Shown in pieces: positions 26,288 through 39,403 of a stretch of DNA of 64,000 nucleotides; position 1 is the stretch's first letter; every line of letters begins with the position of its first letter. A model generated the notes under the pieces. It saw nothing but the letters and a program-made list of their open reading frames with translations, ran no database searches and was not told the DNA's origin. The position numbers and the translations under genes were made by a program. This DNA is from Tetrahymena thermophila SB210 (taxonomy: Eukaryota > Ciliophora > Oligohymenophorea > Hymenostomatida > Tetrahymenidae). The stretch spans positions 30,138-94,137 of the forward strand of contig NW_002476443.1 of the NCBI RefSeq assembly GCF_000189635.1, in the 5' to 3' direction.

Positions 26288-26918
26288 AAAAATACATCAA
26301 TTATTTTTTATTGTAAATATTCCAAATAATTTATTTATTTTATCAAGTAAAATATATTTATTCATAATTAATTTTTATCTAACTTTCTAAATTTCTACCT
26401 TCGATTTCATAAATTAAATAAATATTATACATAAGTTAATAAAAAAGCAAATTAATTTTTTTTATTTGTTGTATATCAAATTAAAAAGCGCTTTAAATTC
26501 AATATCAACGAGTCCAATAAAAAATATAATGAAAACTTAATTAAATAATTAATATAAATTCATTTAGAAGCGAAATACAAAATATCCAAAAAATTAGCAA
26601 AAAAAATTGTTATAATTTTCATATTCAAGTTTTTAAGCTTAAAATAAGAAGCAATATTTAAGAAAGAAATAATAATAGATATTATAATTTATAAAACTTG
26701 ATATAAACAGAACTATATAGATTTTTATAAAAATGATATTAATAAATTACGAAAATTGCTTATTTAATTTTTAAAAGCAAGGATTTATTTATTTAAATAA
26801 ATTAATTTCAAGAATTAATAATTAGAGCTTTTTTTAGAAATTCTAAAAAGCCTAATGCTTTATTTATTCTTATTAGTTTTATTTGATGCTAAATTTTAAT
26901 TTTAAAAATAAAATATTT
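26288..26918. other. AT-rich spacer between convergent genes
   Basis: The 3' flanks of two convergent genes. Nothing but A/T tracts was seen. Confidence 0.5.
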
Positions 26919-28491
26919 TCATTAATTTTATTATTAAGCGTGATTTTGATATAATAACAAATTTAGTAGAGAGGGTATTTCCAAAATATTAATGCAAGAA
27001 ACTTCTTCAAATTCTTCTTAACCTGCAAAGTGTTTTAGTTTTAAATTTAACCTCTTAGAGATAAAGTTTCCATAACTTCTTAGCTTTAATAAATCTCCAT
27101 CTTGCATTTGCAAAGTTATTTGAGATTTTGTGTTATCATTTATGCTTTCAATTCTATTTTTATTAATTACAATTTCAATTTAAAAATGTTAATTTATTTT
27201 TTTTTCATTTGATAATTTACTTTATATTTTTAAAGTTGATTGTTTTCTCTAAATAGCTAAGACCTGCATCAATTAAACTTATTATATCTTCTTCTAGATT
27301 TTAAGCATCAGTTTCAGAAATAACTTCTATTTTTAGATCTTACATTCCATTTAGATTTTTATTATAAACTAGAGTAAAAACTAAAATTTTGAACTTCTCT
27401 TAAAAATTAATTCTTGTTTAGATCAGTTGTAGCAAACCAGGAATGCTTGAGTCAAGACAAAAATATTCTTTTTCTTCTGCATTAGTTTCAACAAATTTAT
27501 ATTCTTCGTTGAATATCATATTAATTGGATATTCACATTTTTAAAAATTGTAAAAACTGTTATCAAAAATTTAAAAGCCTTAGTTATTGAATATTTGAAC
27601 TGTGAACTTTTTGAGGTATTAAAACTATTGCAATAACCTGGAATCATCAGGTCTAAATGCCTTTAGTTGTCCTTAAATATCTACAAGCATCTCTCCTGAT
27701 TAAGCTAATAAAGGAATATTAGAATTTATTACATCTTAATGTGGCATTTAAATTGCCGATAAATTATGATTTTCAACATATTTTTTAAGTTTAAGTAAAC
27801 TTGTCTGTTTCTAAGAATTCAAATCATATTTTTTGTTTTCTAAAAGAAAATAAAGTTCCTATTTATTTTATATTTAAATGAAGCTTTATTTATTTATTTA
27901 TTTAGAAAGTTCTTTCATTTATTATTCAAAAATAAATTTATCATTAAATTCATTGAGCATTTACATAAAGTTCATTCTTTAAAATTTGGATGGCCTTTGT
28001 TGATTTATTCATATTTTCTAGATTATTTTTTTGACTTTTATGCACTTGACCTATTCTCCTAGCAGTTTTCTCCATGTCTAAAGTTCTACTCATCTAATAC
28101 TAAGCTCTCCATTAATAAAATATAATTAAAAAAAATGTTTTATCTTCTAATTAGATATTACAGCGAAGGATAATCCTTATGTGCGGTTTACATGAGTTCA
28201 TAATCCTTTTAAATATTTTTCATTTTGTTATACTTCTTGAGAAAATCATCAATATTCTTTGCTTAATTATTTTTGTGTAATTAATAAGATAAAAATGATA
28301 AAATATGCTAGTCATTCTTAAAAATTTAGTGTGAAAGTAACTCTTTATAAATTCATACTTTGAGGAGAGTTTATGATAATCTTTTGCTATTCAACCTCTT
28401 TAGCGAGAGTATCTAAATCTACTTTCTATTTAAGCTTTATAAAGTAACTCAAGCAGCTTCTGTAACAATATTTATTAACAAAACTTATCAT
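26919..28491 (-). CDS. Unidentified helical protein, five exons
   Basis: Exons on the minus strand: 28491-28359, 28261-28162, 28106-27965, 27858-27221 and 27153-26919 (TGA 26919-26921). Introns are 97, 55, 106 and 67 nt; the total is 1248 nt, or 415 residues, and every phase agrees. The first third is strongly helical and charged (KKYNKMKNIQKDYELM, then MSRTLDMEKTARRIGQVHKS) and looks like an amphipathic or coiled-coil domain. The rest is mixed, with beta-like stretches near YLKKFTVQIFNNQGFQIF. The helical part superficially recalls SNARE-like or spectrin-like segments, but I cannot name the family. The TAT end of exon 3 and the GAACTTTAT start of exon 4 repeat an ELY motif, so that junction is slightly ambiguous. 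Confidence 0.75.
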
Positions 28492-29283
28492 TTATTATCA
28501 ATCTTTTCGTATATTGAATTATTAACATAATGAATGAAAGATTAGATATATATAAATTAATCAATAATCGATATCTATCAATTATTTTTTGATCTCATTA
28601 CAAATAAATAAATGCAAATATAATTAATTAATAAATAAATGCTATTTTTTAGCTATTAAAATGAATGAAAAATCTATTAAATTTGCCCAATTTTCAATTA
28701 AATTCTAAATTGTATTTCCATAATTAAATTTTTTTCTTCTAATTTTTGATGATCTTTAAATATAAAAGATATTAACATCTTATTCTACTTGTTTTTGTTG
28801 TAAGTAAGTTTTCTAAATAAATTCATTTAATCTAATTTGTATGCATTAATTTATGTTATTCACTTTTTATTAATGAGTTTAATTTTAATTCTAATTATAA
28901 ATTATTACTTTTTGGTGATAAAATTTAAGAAATTTCATCAAATCTTTCATGATTTTAAAGTTTAATTTTAGCTATTTATCAAAGCATTTAAAAAATGAGA
29001 TAGAATTATATTAAAATTATAATTTTATCAATAATTATTGTATTAAGTAAGTTAATAATATTTTTTACATGTTCTTTTTTATTACTTTAACAGAAAACAT
29101 ATAAACTATTAAAATTTACTTCTTTATTCTGTATTATAAAGATAGATTAAAAGTTACTAAAAGAGAATCTAATCTTACTTTTTTAGATTTATAACATATT
29201 TTAATTATCGTTTAAATATACATGATGTATAGATAGTTAGATAGATAATTAGTTATTTAGATATGTAAAGATAGATAGATAGA

Positions 29284-29314
<31 letters not shown>

Positions 29315-29687
29315 ATAGGTAATTAGAATATATGTAGATAGATAAATATAAATGTATTCTTAGATATACACATATATACATAGATAGATGATATATTGGT
29401 AGTTAAATAAATTTATAAATAATAAAATAGATAGATAGATAGATTAATAAGTTGATAGATGAAATTACTAATGTATGGATAGATAAATAGAGAGAATTTC
29501 ATACATATTAATTTTGGATTGTATATATTTACATGAGATTGTTTTAGATTGGTTTAGTTAGTAATTTTGATGTTTTTGTTTATGAAATAACTATCTTGAG
29601 TATTATGTTTAATAATGTTGATTGAATATATCTTGAAAGTTTGGATAAGCTTCATAAAATATGATTTTAAAGGAAATAATTTTATTT
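28492..29687. other. AT-rich spacer with microsatellites
   Basis: The upstream region of the minus-strand gene on its left and the 3' flank of the minus-strand gene on its right. Besides the tetranucleotide tract annotated separately it has no visible gene. Confidence 0.5.
29222..29500. repeat. GATA / AAAT tetranucleotide microsatellite
   Basis: Interrupted runs of GATA alternate with a clean AAAT run near 29284-29317, then more degenerate GATA-like repeats to about 29490. Confidence 0.85.
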
Positions 29688-31202
29688 TCACTGGTCTACT
29701 GTGATGTAGCCGTCATCTTACAATTTTTACAAGAAATTTTAGGTGAATTACTTCTGTTTGTATTTACTTAAAAGGTCTGTTTTTTTATCAACTTTTTTGA
29801 TGAGGTGATTAATTAATTTTCTCTTAAATTCTGACCTGTTTTTAAATTCGATGAAGTTAGGGTTGTCAATTTTGACTTCAACGTTCACCTATCCTTGCTG
29901 GAGAAGATTTATTTCTTTTAAGTCGTTTTCGAATTCGTTTTCTAGGTTGTTAATTTTATGGTTGGTAAAGCTTGACTATTTTGCTGCTTCCAATTTTTCT
30001 TAGTTGCAGGTTTCTACGAAGTTTTACACTTCTTTTTGCATTTCTATTTTGTTGAGAAGCATTTGTAACTTATTCGCTTTCGCGAATTGTTTGTTTTCTC
30101 TCAGTTTATTAATACGTTGTTACAAGATTTCAGCTTGAGATTAAACTTTAATCTGAGCTTTTCTGTCTTAATAAGGATTTGAGGACATTGATTTAGATTA
30201 TCTTTGAAGAAGTTAGTTCCTCTTTTATTGCTATTAATAATACTACTATTACTGTGTATTTTACAAGCCAGATTATGATTTAGGAGTTTTTATTTAATAG
30301 GCTTCGACAGAGCTGTTAAATGGAGTAAACTTAGCAGATAAATTTCTGCTTATTTATTTTGTTTGAGTGTCTGTTCCTGATTTCACATCAGTTGAAATCT
30401 AAGAAAGTTCAATAGGATTTTTTTGTGGTGTAAATAAAGCAGAGTTAGCTGTTAAGTTTTTAAATTAGACTTTTTGAGAATGTGATCTGTGTAAAGTAGA
30501 ATTAGGAACTGAGTAATTGCTTTAAGTTAAGAAAAACTGTTGCCCATTCTAAGATTGTTGAGTGTTCAGGTTGAAAGATTTTTTTGTAGATATTCTAGAA
30601 TCAAATATATTAGGTGCAGATTCATGAGTTTTGTTCTAAGAGAATAATTCCTTAAGTTTTTAGTGGCATTTTTCTTATTCAGTTTGAACAAAATGCAAAG
30701 GAATCTATCTGGGCATACTTCTTTAGATTTCCTCTTACATTTTTGCGTATTCAGGTGAAATCAACCGCTGAAAAACGTTTACTTTCTCACTTGGAGGTTT
30801 GACACTTTCTTTGTTTCTGACAAATTTCTCTGGATCGAACTGAGGATCCTTAACTAAATAAATAATTAATAAAAGAAACAAACAAATTTGACTTAGTAAT
30901 GTAAAAAAATAAATAAATAATCCAATTTTACTTGCATTCAAAATAGCTTTTTTGTTATTCTCAGCCATTTAATTGTATAATTTTTCTGTTTATTCATTTT
31001 TCTTCTTGAAAGATGTCATATTAAATTTATTTCTAGCAGCATCAATATCAATATTATCAAGCTAAGTCTTTTTAAAAATTTTAATCATATTTTTTTAATT
31101 TTCTTCTTCTTCATCTTCAATCAGCTCTTGCAGCATTTCTAAAGCCTTAACTTTAGGTATTGATTCTAGACCGTCATCCTAAGTACCGTACTGTATTTCT
31201 TC
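29688..31202 (-). CDS. Unidentified charged protein with C-terminal coiled coil
   Basis: The ciliate-code frame runs from an acceptor near 31202 to TGA 29688-29690. The first in-frame ATG is at 31136, but coding-like sequence precedes it, so a 5' exon is probably missing. The protein starts acidic, continues with a K/Q/N-rich region (KKNEQTEKLYNQMAENNKK), an S/T/Q-rich low-complexity middle and a C-terminal ~150 residues of coiled-coil character (RINKLRENKQFAKANKLQ, QSSFTNHKINNLENEFEND). Within it, about 30842-30919 is an in-frame 78-nt GT...AG segment, much more AT-rich than its flanks, which I take as an intron. If translated it would give an artificial hydrophobic stretch. The function is unknown. 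Confidence 0.7.
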
Positions 31203-32144
31203 TATAATAAATTAAAAATTACATTAAAACTAATTCAAGCCATAATTAATTAATTATTATTATTATTATTTTAAATTCAAACTCTATTTAATTTTTATTC
31301 TCAATTCAAATGGTATTTAATAATTATTCTAAATTTAAACACTATTCAAAAAATATTATGACTATTGAAAACTTTTAGCTCAACAATATTTATCAAATAC
31401 AAAAAAATTAGTTTAATCTATTTTATCATTTTTTTATTTTGAGAGTTCTAAAATTTGCTAATTTTTAGTGGAATTACTTAATATTTAAAAAAGGAAATTC
31501 CTTTTTATTTTAAATAAAAAAGATAGCTTTAAACTAAAATAAGTGAATAAGAATGCTGGTTTGATTATCTTTATTTTTGATTTGTTTTTTATTAATCAAT
31601 GTGCATATATTATTTTTAATGAATCATTATATTTAAAATACCATTGCATTTGATTTGATAAAAATAAATCAATTATTTTATTCTGCTATAAAGCAAGCAA
31701 CGAGGGATAGATGTATAAAATTTTTATTAAGTATTCTCTAAAATATTTTTGAAATAAATTTATAGGGTATATTTTGGTTATCTTTAAAGAAATTATCCAT
31801 CTGACCCTCTTAACAATTAATTAGATTATTTGAATAAAAGGTCTTAATTTATTCAATAGTTTTTTTGCTTCATTTAAATTTAACTATTCTTTTTGTTAAT
31901 TATTCTCTTTCAGTTTCTTTTTAATATTTATCTGCCTATTTAAAATGCTATCTTTATAAAAAGTTTATTTAGTGCCTCATTAATCTCAATAAGTTTGAAT
32001 TATAAATCATACTCAAATAAACTGAATTAAATAACATTTGTTATTGATTAAAATAATGTTTTATATTCTTATTTTGCTATGTTTTTGTTATTTTAAATGA
32101 AATTTTTGATTGGAAATACATTTAATTTTGTGCAGATAAGCAAT
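31203..32144. other. Spacer, with a possible small exon
   Basis: Mostly A/T tracts. On the minus strand between about 32010 and 31790 there are short coding-like pieces (EINEALNKLF, ADKYQKETEREQL, NEAKKLLNKLRPFI) in different frames separated by plausible splice sites. They could be 5' exons of the gene on the left or a small gene of their own. I could not assemble them into one consistent model. Confidence 0.3.
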
Positions 32145-32980
32145 TCAAATTATTATTTTATTTTATATTGCTTTTGAACCAGTTTTCTTAGAATAAAAGT
32201 AATGCTTCGATTTGTAAAAATCTATATTGATAAATTAATAGATAAATAAATGCATTTATCACCTTCTTTCATAGAGAGAATTTTGCCGAGAGTTAAGTTT
32301 CTGCTTTGACAAATGATATTCATGAATTTGTTAACTTTTTCGTTGTCTTCTAATCCTTGCATGGTTTGCTAATCCTTTTTGATTTTTCTTTGAATTTTAG
32401 CCATATCTGCATGTCTACTTTTTAGGTCGTTTAGCTTATCTTTTAAAGATATTTTTTTGAAATCTCTGAACAATTCCTATAAGTTATTCTGATCGAGATT
32501 ATTAGCAACCAATATGTTCAAAGTCTATTCAATGTCACTTCTCTCTTTTCTTCCTTTTGCCTACTTAAGAATTTTATTTTCCTCAGAAACAACTGCAAAG
32601 TCATCAGTGTATTCATTTTATTTCATTCTGATCATAACTTCTTGATAAAATGGATCTTATCTTTCTTTTTCTTCATCCTTTTTGAGCTATTCCAAATTTA
32701 CTTCTTCTTGAACCTAAGAACTTTCTTCATTATCTTTTTGAGCTCCACTTGCTTGTCCGTTAGCCTTTCTAACCATAATATTAATTCCCTTTTATAACTA
32801 TTGATGCGATAAATTCTTTCCTTCTCTTTCACGAGTGTTGCTGACTTTTTTATTTATGTACATGATCATATTCTTCGACCTGTACTCATTGAAATTAGAG
32901 TTGTCGTACCTCAAAGAGTGAGGCTAAACAGTCTTCCTAAGTAAATATCCCGTATAACCTAAATTAGTGTTTGAGGACAT
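32145..32980 (-). CDS. Unidentified basic/charged protein, two exons
   Basis: Exon 1 is 32980-32263 and exon 2 is 32221-32145 (TGA 32145-32147), joined over a 41-nt intron with a GTGATA donor. The total is 795 nt, or 264 residues. It starts SSNTNLGYTGYLLRKTV, has a glutamate- and glutamine-rich centre (EEVNLEQLKKDEEKERQDPF) and a lysine-rich helical second half (DKLNDLKSRHADMAKIQRKI). The N-terminal motif and charged body would suit a ciliary or cytoskeletal protein, but that is inference. Skipping the intron would read on as a less charged, AT-driven tail. Confidence 0.75.
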
Positions 32981-34187
32981 TGCTAAAAGCTAATATTATT
33001 GTGTTACTCCTTATATTTTATTTGTAAGTCAATCGGTTTTCCTTTATTTATTGATTGATAGAAGACTAAAAACAAACAAATAATCAAATAATAAAGTAAA
33101 TTAATTAATGTTTCAATTTTAATAAATTAAACTAAAGGTATTTTTTATAAATATATTCAGCATATCATCAAAATTGTTTCTTTATTTATTTATTTGATTC
33201 ATTTATTGTTTGGCGTAAAATAATTAATCAATTAATTAATTAATTAAATAAATAAATGTCAGAAGTTTTTCAAAGTAAAATTTTTAACTCGTTTTGTGTT
33301 AAATGAATTAAAAAATTTTCCATATTTTCAGAGCTTTTTTAAGCTAACATGATTATCTAAATAATTAAATTAATATTTTAAGTGCTGGCCAATATTAATC
33401 TTTTAGCTGAAAGGTATTTTGCTTAACAAATTAATTGCTATTAAACAAATTAGCTAAATAATTTTTAACTTTTAATCAAAATTCGAAATTTATTAACAAA
33501 TCAAATTTAAAGCAACCAAAAAATATAACAAAACCTAAGCCACAAACAATTTCATTTCAACTTATCAAAAGTAAATTGAAAAAATTAAATTTATTTATAT
33601 TTTTTAAGAATTTTTTACAATTTTTATATCAAATTAAATATAAAAATACTTGAGAAAAAATGATCAAAAATGATCAAAAAACTGATTAATTTAATTAATT
33701 TCTATTTTTCACTTAAAATAAAAAATATTTTAACAAAAATTAAATGATTTAATTGACAAATTTGTTTTTGTTTTAATAAAATTTTAATTAACATTTTTAA
33801 ATATAATTTTTGTAATTTGTTTTAAACTATCCTTTTCTTTTTATTTATCTTTATGGTTTTTAATCTGTTTTTAGCTTTTATTAAAATTATTTTTTTGATT
33901 TGATTTATTTGTTAAATATTTGTTGGCTTAAATGTGTTTTTATTTGGGCTAATTTTAAACGAAATAAATTTATTATTGAAAACAAATTTTTAGAAAAAGC
34001 TTTTATTGATGTTGTTTTTTTTGTTTTGTTATTTTTTTCGTGTTGATTTATTTTATTTTTTGTTGAGTTTTTTTTGGAGCAATAAGAGGGCTTATTTTGT
34101 AATGAGAAGAAGGGGAAATAATTGATAAGGAATATAAATTTAATATAAATAATAACTATAATGTGGAGGATATAATAATATACAATT
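32981..34187. other. AT-rich spacer
   Basis: Intergenic A/T tracts, including TTAA and TTTA runs near 33180-33255. The small ORF at 33905-34195 on the minus strand lies mostly in low-complexity DNA downstream of the neighbouring gene and is not convincing. Confidence 0.5.
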
Positions 34188-36347
34188 TCATTCAATTTTA
34201 TTATTTTTTTTTTGGTTTTATATTTATAAATTTTTTAAAGATGGTTGTTAAATTTGTTGTTATTGTTGTTGTGGTTGTTGTTAGGGATAGTTTAAAATTT
34301 ATGGTGTTTTAGAGATAAAATTAGTTGATGCTGAGGGGTAGTTAGTAGTTTCGTGAGATTGTTTGGTGGAAAAGGTTAAGACTTATTATTATTGTTGTTA
34401 TTCAGATTATTGGCCTTTATATTTAGATTTGGATTATTGAGTAATTAATTTATCAATTTAGTCTTTAGTGTAGGTATATTGTAGTATATTTTATGTTGGA
34501 TTATAACAAGATGAAACTGATTTCAAGTTGCCATCTGAGTTTTTGGGTGAAAATAATTAAATTTAATGGTTGGAGTGGTCTACGAAGTTGACGTAATTGC
34601 AATTATTGTTGTTGTTGTTAATGGAAAATGAAGAATTTGTGCTTCCTTTTTTGCTTGAGGGATTAAAAATTTACTTACTCTTTAGGGAGAGATTCGGAGA
34701 CAGGACTTCAAATTAGTGCTTTGTGATTTTTTCTTTTTCGAAGGTCTCGTCGAACTCTTCTGTCATAGTAAAGGTATTTTTATGAAATTCGTTGTGTTTG
34801 AAATGATTTTTGTTGTTGTTGTTGAATTCAGATTTGGTTTTATTGGGAATTCCGTTTTTATTTTTGAGATGGAAACTGTTGATGAGCTGGGTTTCATTAA
34901 TTTTTTTTTCAATTTTGTTGAAGCTGTTTAGAGTGCTACGGTTAGTTTCAAGGATGTTTTCTTCCAAGATAGGTAGAAATGTTTGAGGTAATTGTTTTTT
35001 GTCGTCTCTTTGAGTTTGCTAGGGAGAGTGGGAATCAGATTCAATTGAGGCGTTGCTTAAGATGATCAAGTAGTCCTGCTGCTAATTATATAAAATGTTT
35101 TCTTTACTACTGGGAATATGTTTGTCAATCAAATTTTAAGTGATATTGTCAATTTATTATTGTTAAGATAGTACATCGGAAGTAGAATTGTGACTTGTAT
35201 CTTGTATGCCGTGAGACTGCATAAATGAATAAGGCACAAGCTGCGAGTTATTTTAATCCTTATTGTTATTTTATTTAGCTCTCGAAGAAGTTAAATCATA
35301 GCTAAATTCTTTGCTTTGATTTTATTACTATAAATTTTAGCCACTAATGGCACCTCCTTAGTGGTTAGAGAGAAATCTTCTACGACTTGAATTCGGAAGT
35401 TGCTCACACGAGCCATTCCGATTAGAGGCAAACGTTTGATTTATATGGTTGTTGCAAAATGACGCCGCGTTATAACTTCCTTTGTGACTTGGTTTATTAA
35501 AAATTTGCTCCTTTTTCATTCTAAGCTAAGGCTCTCTTGTTCTAAATTGGTATTTGGTAACTTCTGCTTTAGTAAACTCTCCTGTCTCATCGATAGTATC
35601 GTCGCAGTCCTCGTAATCGTCAATTTCAGATTTAACCAAATTGATGTTGTTCTGCGACAAGCCGAAACGAGATATCTAGTTAATTTGTCCAACCTCCAGC
35701 CTATTATTTGTATTTGGAAAGAAGCTTGAAGGCTAATTGTGATTGATACTCATAGAATTTTTATCTTTAAAATAAGCAGTCTGCACTGAACAGTTGCCAT
35801 TCGCGTGCTTGCTCTTATCCATATTATTAATTTATAAATCTAATAGTCTGTTTGTGTCGATAAGGTTATCATCCTAATCAGCAAGTTGTATCTCTGTATT
35901 TACTTTCTTTTTGTCTAAATCCAAATCAATATTTGAATTTGGATATTGCGATTTAATCGAAGCCTCTCCGTTTATTTATATGTTGACCTGCAAATCTGAA
36001 TGAGTTTGCGGTTTCGGCGAAATAATCGAAAAGCTCTTAGCTATTTTTCTATTGTTTATCAAATTATTAATTCCTGAATTTTTATCAGCAGAATCGCTAT
36101 TTTTTATTGTTTGTGCTAAATAAATCAGTTCATCGTTCATCTAAATAGGTCGCGATACATCCAATTCAATTTACTCTTTTTCTTCTATGTATTTCTTCTG
36201 CTATTCCAGCTATTCGCGAGCAATCCTATTCTCTTATTCCATTTGCTATTGATACTGTAGCTGTTTCTGATAAAGTCCGCCCTTCCTCAGGTAAGACTGC
36301 GTCAAAAACAAGCTCTTATCGTTATTCAAATCGTCGAAGTTTTTCAT
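34188..36347 (-). CDS. Q/N-rich low-complexity protein, single exon
   Basis: One uninterrupted 720-codon frame with the ciliate code (TGA at 34188-34190). The first 70 residues are structured-looking and rich in Q, E and R (RKGGLYQKQLQYQQQMEQEN), probably a short coiled coil. The remainder is largely disordered: Q, N, S and T dominate, with polyasparagine near the middle and polyglutamine (CAA, TAA and TAG codons mixed) in the last 60 residues. No known domain was recognised. Such proteins are common in ciliates and may take part in assemblies or condensates, but nothing here shows that. The antisense strand also carries several long ORFs because the gene uses few TCA codons; those are shadows. 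Confidence 0.85.
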
Positions 36348-39300
36348 ATCCTATTATTATTGTTATTTTAGAAATTATGCTTTTGTAAACAAAAAAGCGA
36401 AAAACTTAATTATTACAAAACAAATAACTCTATTTATTAATTATCAAATAATTATCATTAATACTTTCATTCACAACTCATTCACCTACTATATACATAT
36501 TTATTCACTTAAATTATTGATTATTTCTTTCACTCATATGTCCATACATACATACATAATTCATTTATTCCTCAAAAAAAAACAAATCAAATCAAATCAA
36601 ATCTGTGATTATACAATTCACATTGATTTTACAAATGGATTAAAAATATAATAGTATTACATTCTCCTTAGATTGATATTTTGCTTGATTTTCCAGCTCA
36701 CCTCATCATGATAAAAGATTTTACCCTCAAACAAACTCGCAACACCAACATCAATCAATTCCAACAAAACTTTACTCCACAAGTTGAGAAATATATAAAT
36801 AAATAAATTGTCAAACATTAAATATCTCTCAATTAATTTATCTACAAACGAAACAATAAACTATTTACAAATAAAATTTACTCCTTTTAAATCAAATAAA
36901 TATTTTTCACTAAATCAGCCCTTCCTGATTAAATCGCTTTTTCGTATTAATTAATTAATTTATTAATTAATAAATTATCATTATAATTTTCATTTGTATT
37001 TATATTTAATTAATTAAAAAAAAGCTAATGTTGGTACTTTCAAATTATTCAAAGCTTTTGCTTATATTTCTAATTTATATTTTTTAATCAGATTAACTCA
37101 ATAAGCATTAACTCATTTTTATCTATAAAATTCTTCTATCATATTTTTTCTCAAATTCAATAATTAAATGAATGAATGAATAAATATCCTCAGTCATAAA
37201 TTTGACTTTTCTTTTCTTTTCTTTTATTTATTTAAAAAGTCTTTACATTTTTATATTAATTTTTATTTGTATTTATTTATCTATTTCAATTTAATGTTTT
37301 TTATTCAGTAACTCATTTGCATTAATTTCAATTTCTATAAAATTTGATTTAAAAACTTCAAAATACTTTTTATTCGCAATTTTTTTGACTCTTCTCCATT
37401 TTTTTCTTTTTTATAATTTTCTTAAAATCCTTCATTTATATATTTTTTTCTTTATCTTTGATATTTTCTTTGAAAATTTACTAAAATACGAATAAAGTCT
37501 TCAATTAAATTTGATTTTCTTTCATTAATTTCTTGTAAATTTCATTTTAAAATTTACAATTTTTACTGATTGAATCGACCATATTTACATTTATTGTTAT
37601 TTTTTCTATTATATTTTTATAATAAATTTCTTAATTTAAAGATTTATTTTTAGTAAGAAAAGAAATTGATGTGTTTGTTTACTTTTAATTAAAAAGTTCA
37701 TTCACATTTTTAATAATTTTTATTTTTTGCGCATTTGATTTTAATTACACATTTATTTTACATTTTCATAGACATATCTAATTAATCTTTTTTGACAATA
37801 CTTTAGTAATATTTTTTAATTTAATCAAAATCATTTTGATTAAAATCATAGTTTGATATCTATCTTATAAATAGATTAATATCAAAAAATATAAAGACTT
37901 TACTGAGCAAATAAAAACATCAGTAAATTAAAACGCATTAATGCTGATTGATTTAATTTATATGGTTTTAATTACTTTGCTTACTTAAAATTCTCTTTCT
38001 ATTTAATTTAAAATTATTATAAAATACCAATAATCTTATGAGTTTAATTTCAGTAAAATACTTCTAAAAAATAATAAGTTGGTCTAATACAAAATTTATT
38101 TAATACTGAGTAAATAAATAAATATATTTATACGCATTTAAGCTGATTGATTTAATTTATCGATATTAATTTGTTTGCTTACTTAATTTTCTCTTTGTAA
38201 TTAAATTTCATTTAAAAAATGATTACAGAATATCAATAATTTTATGTGTTTTATTTTTTTAAATATCTTAAGATTTTATTAAATTCTTGTAATACTAAAA
38301 TTGGGTAAATATAAAAATCAATAAATTTATACACATATAAGCTGATTGGTTTAGTTTTTTAACTTTTAATTGTTTATTTACTAATTTACTTACTTATTTT
38401 TCTCAATGAGATTCAATTAAATTTAAAAAAATGATTATTGTACTGAAAAAAATGATTTTTCTACTCAGCAAATAAACATACCTATAAATACATTCTCATT
38501 TAAGCTGATTGATTTTTGTTTGTTTATTTATTTATTTATTTGCCTATTTTTTTCTTTGATGTTAAATTTAACTTAAAAAATGATAAAAAAATAGCAATAA
38601 TTTTATGTATTTGATTTAATTAAAATGATTTTGTTACATTTTTTAAGTTACACAAAAGTTATTTTTTAATGGGAAAAAAAAAAAATCTATAAAAGTTTAC
38701 ATTTTAAGGTTATTAATTTTTTGCTTATTTGTTTGTTTGCTTGTTTATTTGCTTATTTTTTTCTTTGTTGTTAAATTTAATTAATAAAAAATGATAAAAA
38801 AATAGCAATAATTTGCTTATTTTTCTTTTTGTGATTAAATTCAATTTAAAAAATGATTCTTTAATATCAAATATTTTATGCATTTGATATAAATAGAATG
38901 ATTGTTAAAATTTATTAAAAAATTGTAATAAAAAAATGATTTTCTACGAGCAAATAAAAAACAAACAAATTTATACACATTTAATCTGAATGATTTAATT
39001 TATTGATATTTATTTGTTTATTTATTTATTTACTTAATATTTTTTTTTTTGATTCATTCAAAAAAATGATTCTAAAATATCAACAATTTTATGCATTAGA
39101 TTTAATTGGAATGATTGTGAAACTTTATTAACATTTTGTAATAAAAAAATATTTTTCTACAAAACAAATAAAAAAAACTAATAATTTAATACGCATTTCA
39201 GCTAATTAATTTATTGTTTTTATTTGTTGCTCATTTTAAGACTATTTTGCTTAAATTAAATTTAAAAAATGATTATAAAATAGGCTTTGATTTAATGAAA

Positions 39301-39403
39301 ATGATTGCTAAATCTTATTAAGTTGTTGTAATGAATACAGATATGATTTTGAATATATAAAAGGTTGAATAAATATAATTAATTTAAAGTGGTTTCATTT
39401 GAT
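36348..39403. other. Long AT-rich spacer
   Basis: The largest gene-free stretch in the window outside the LRR arrays. The left part (36348-37900) is unstructured A/T DNA with a few simple repeats, such as ACAT near 36540 and AATC near 36585. The right part holds the diverged tandem repeat annotated separately. No coding or RNA gene was seen on either strand. Confidence 0.5.
37920..39340. repeat. Diverged tandem repeat, ~150-250 bp period
   Basis: A block with CTGATTGATTTA-like sequence, then a TTTGCTTACTTA-like stretch, CTCTTTG, and AAAAAATGATTA followed by ATTTTATGxxTTTGATTT, recurs about six times (near 37945, 38150, 38340, 38505, 38985 and 39205). Copies differ a lot in length and sequence, so this is an old array. 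No coding potential. Confidence 0.6.

Noticed and set aside
34716..35729. Plus-strand ORFs opposite the Q/N-rich gene
   Set aside because: They are antisense shadows; the minus strand is one continuous 720-codon frame.
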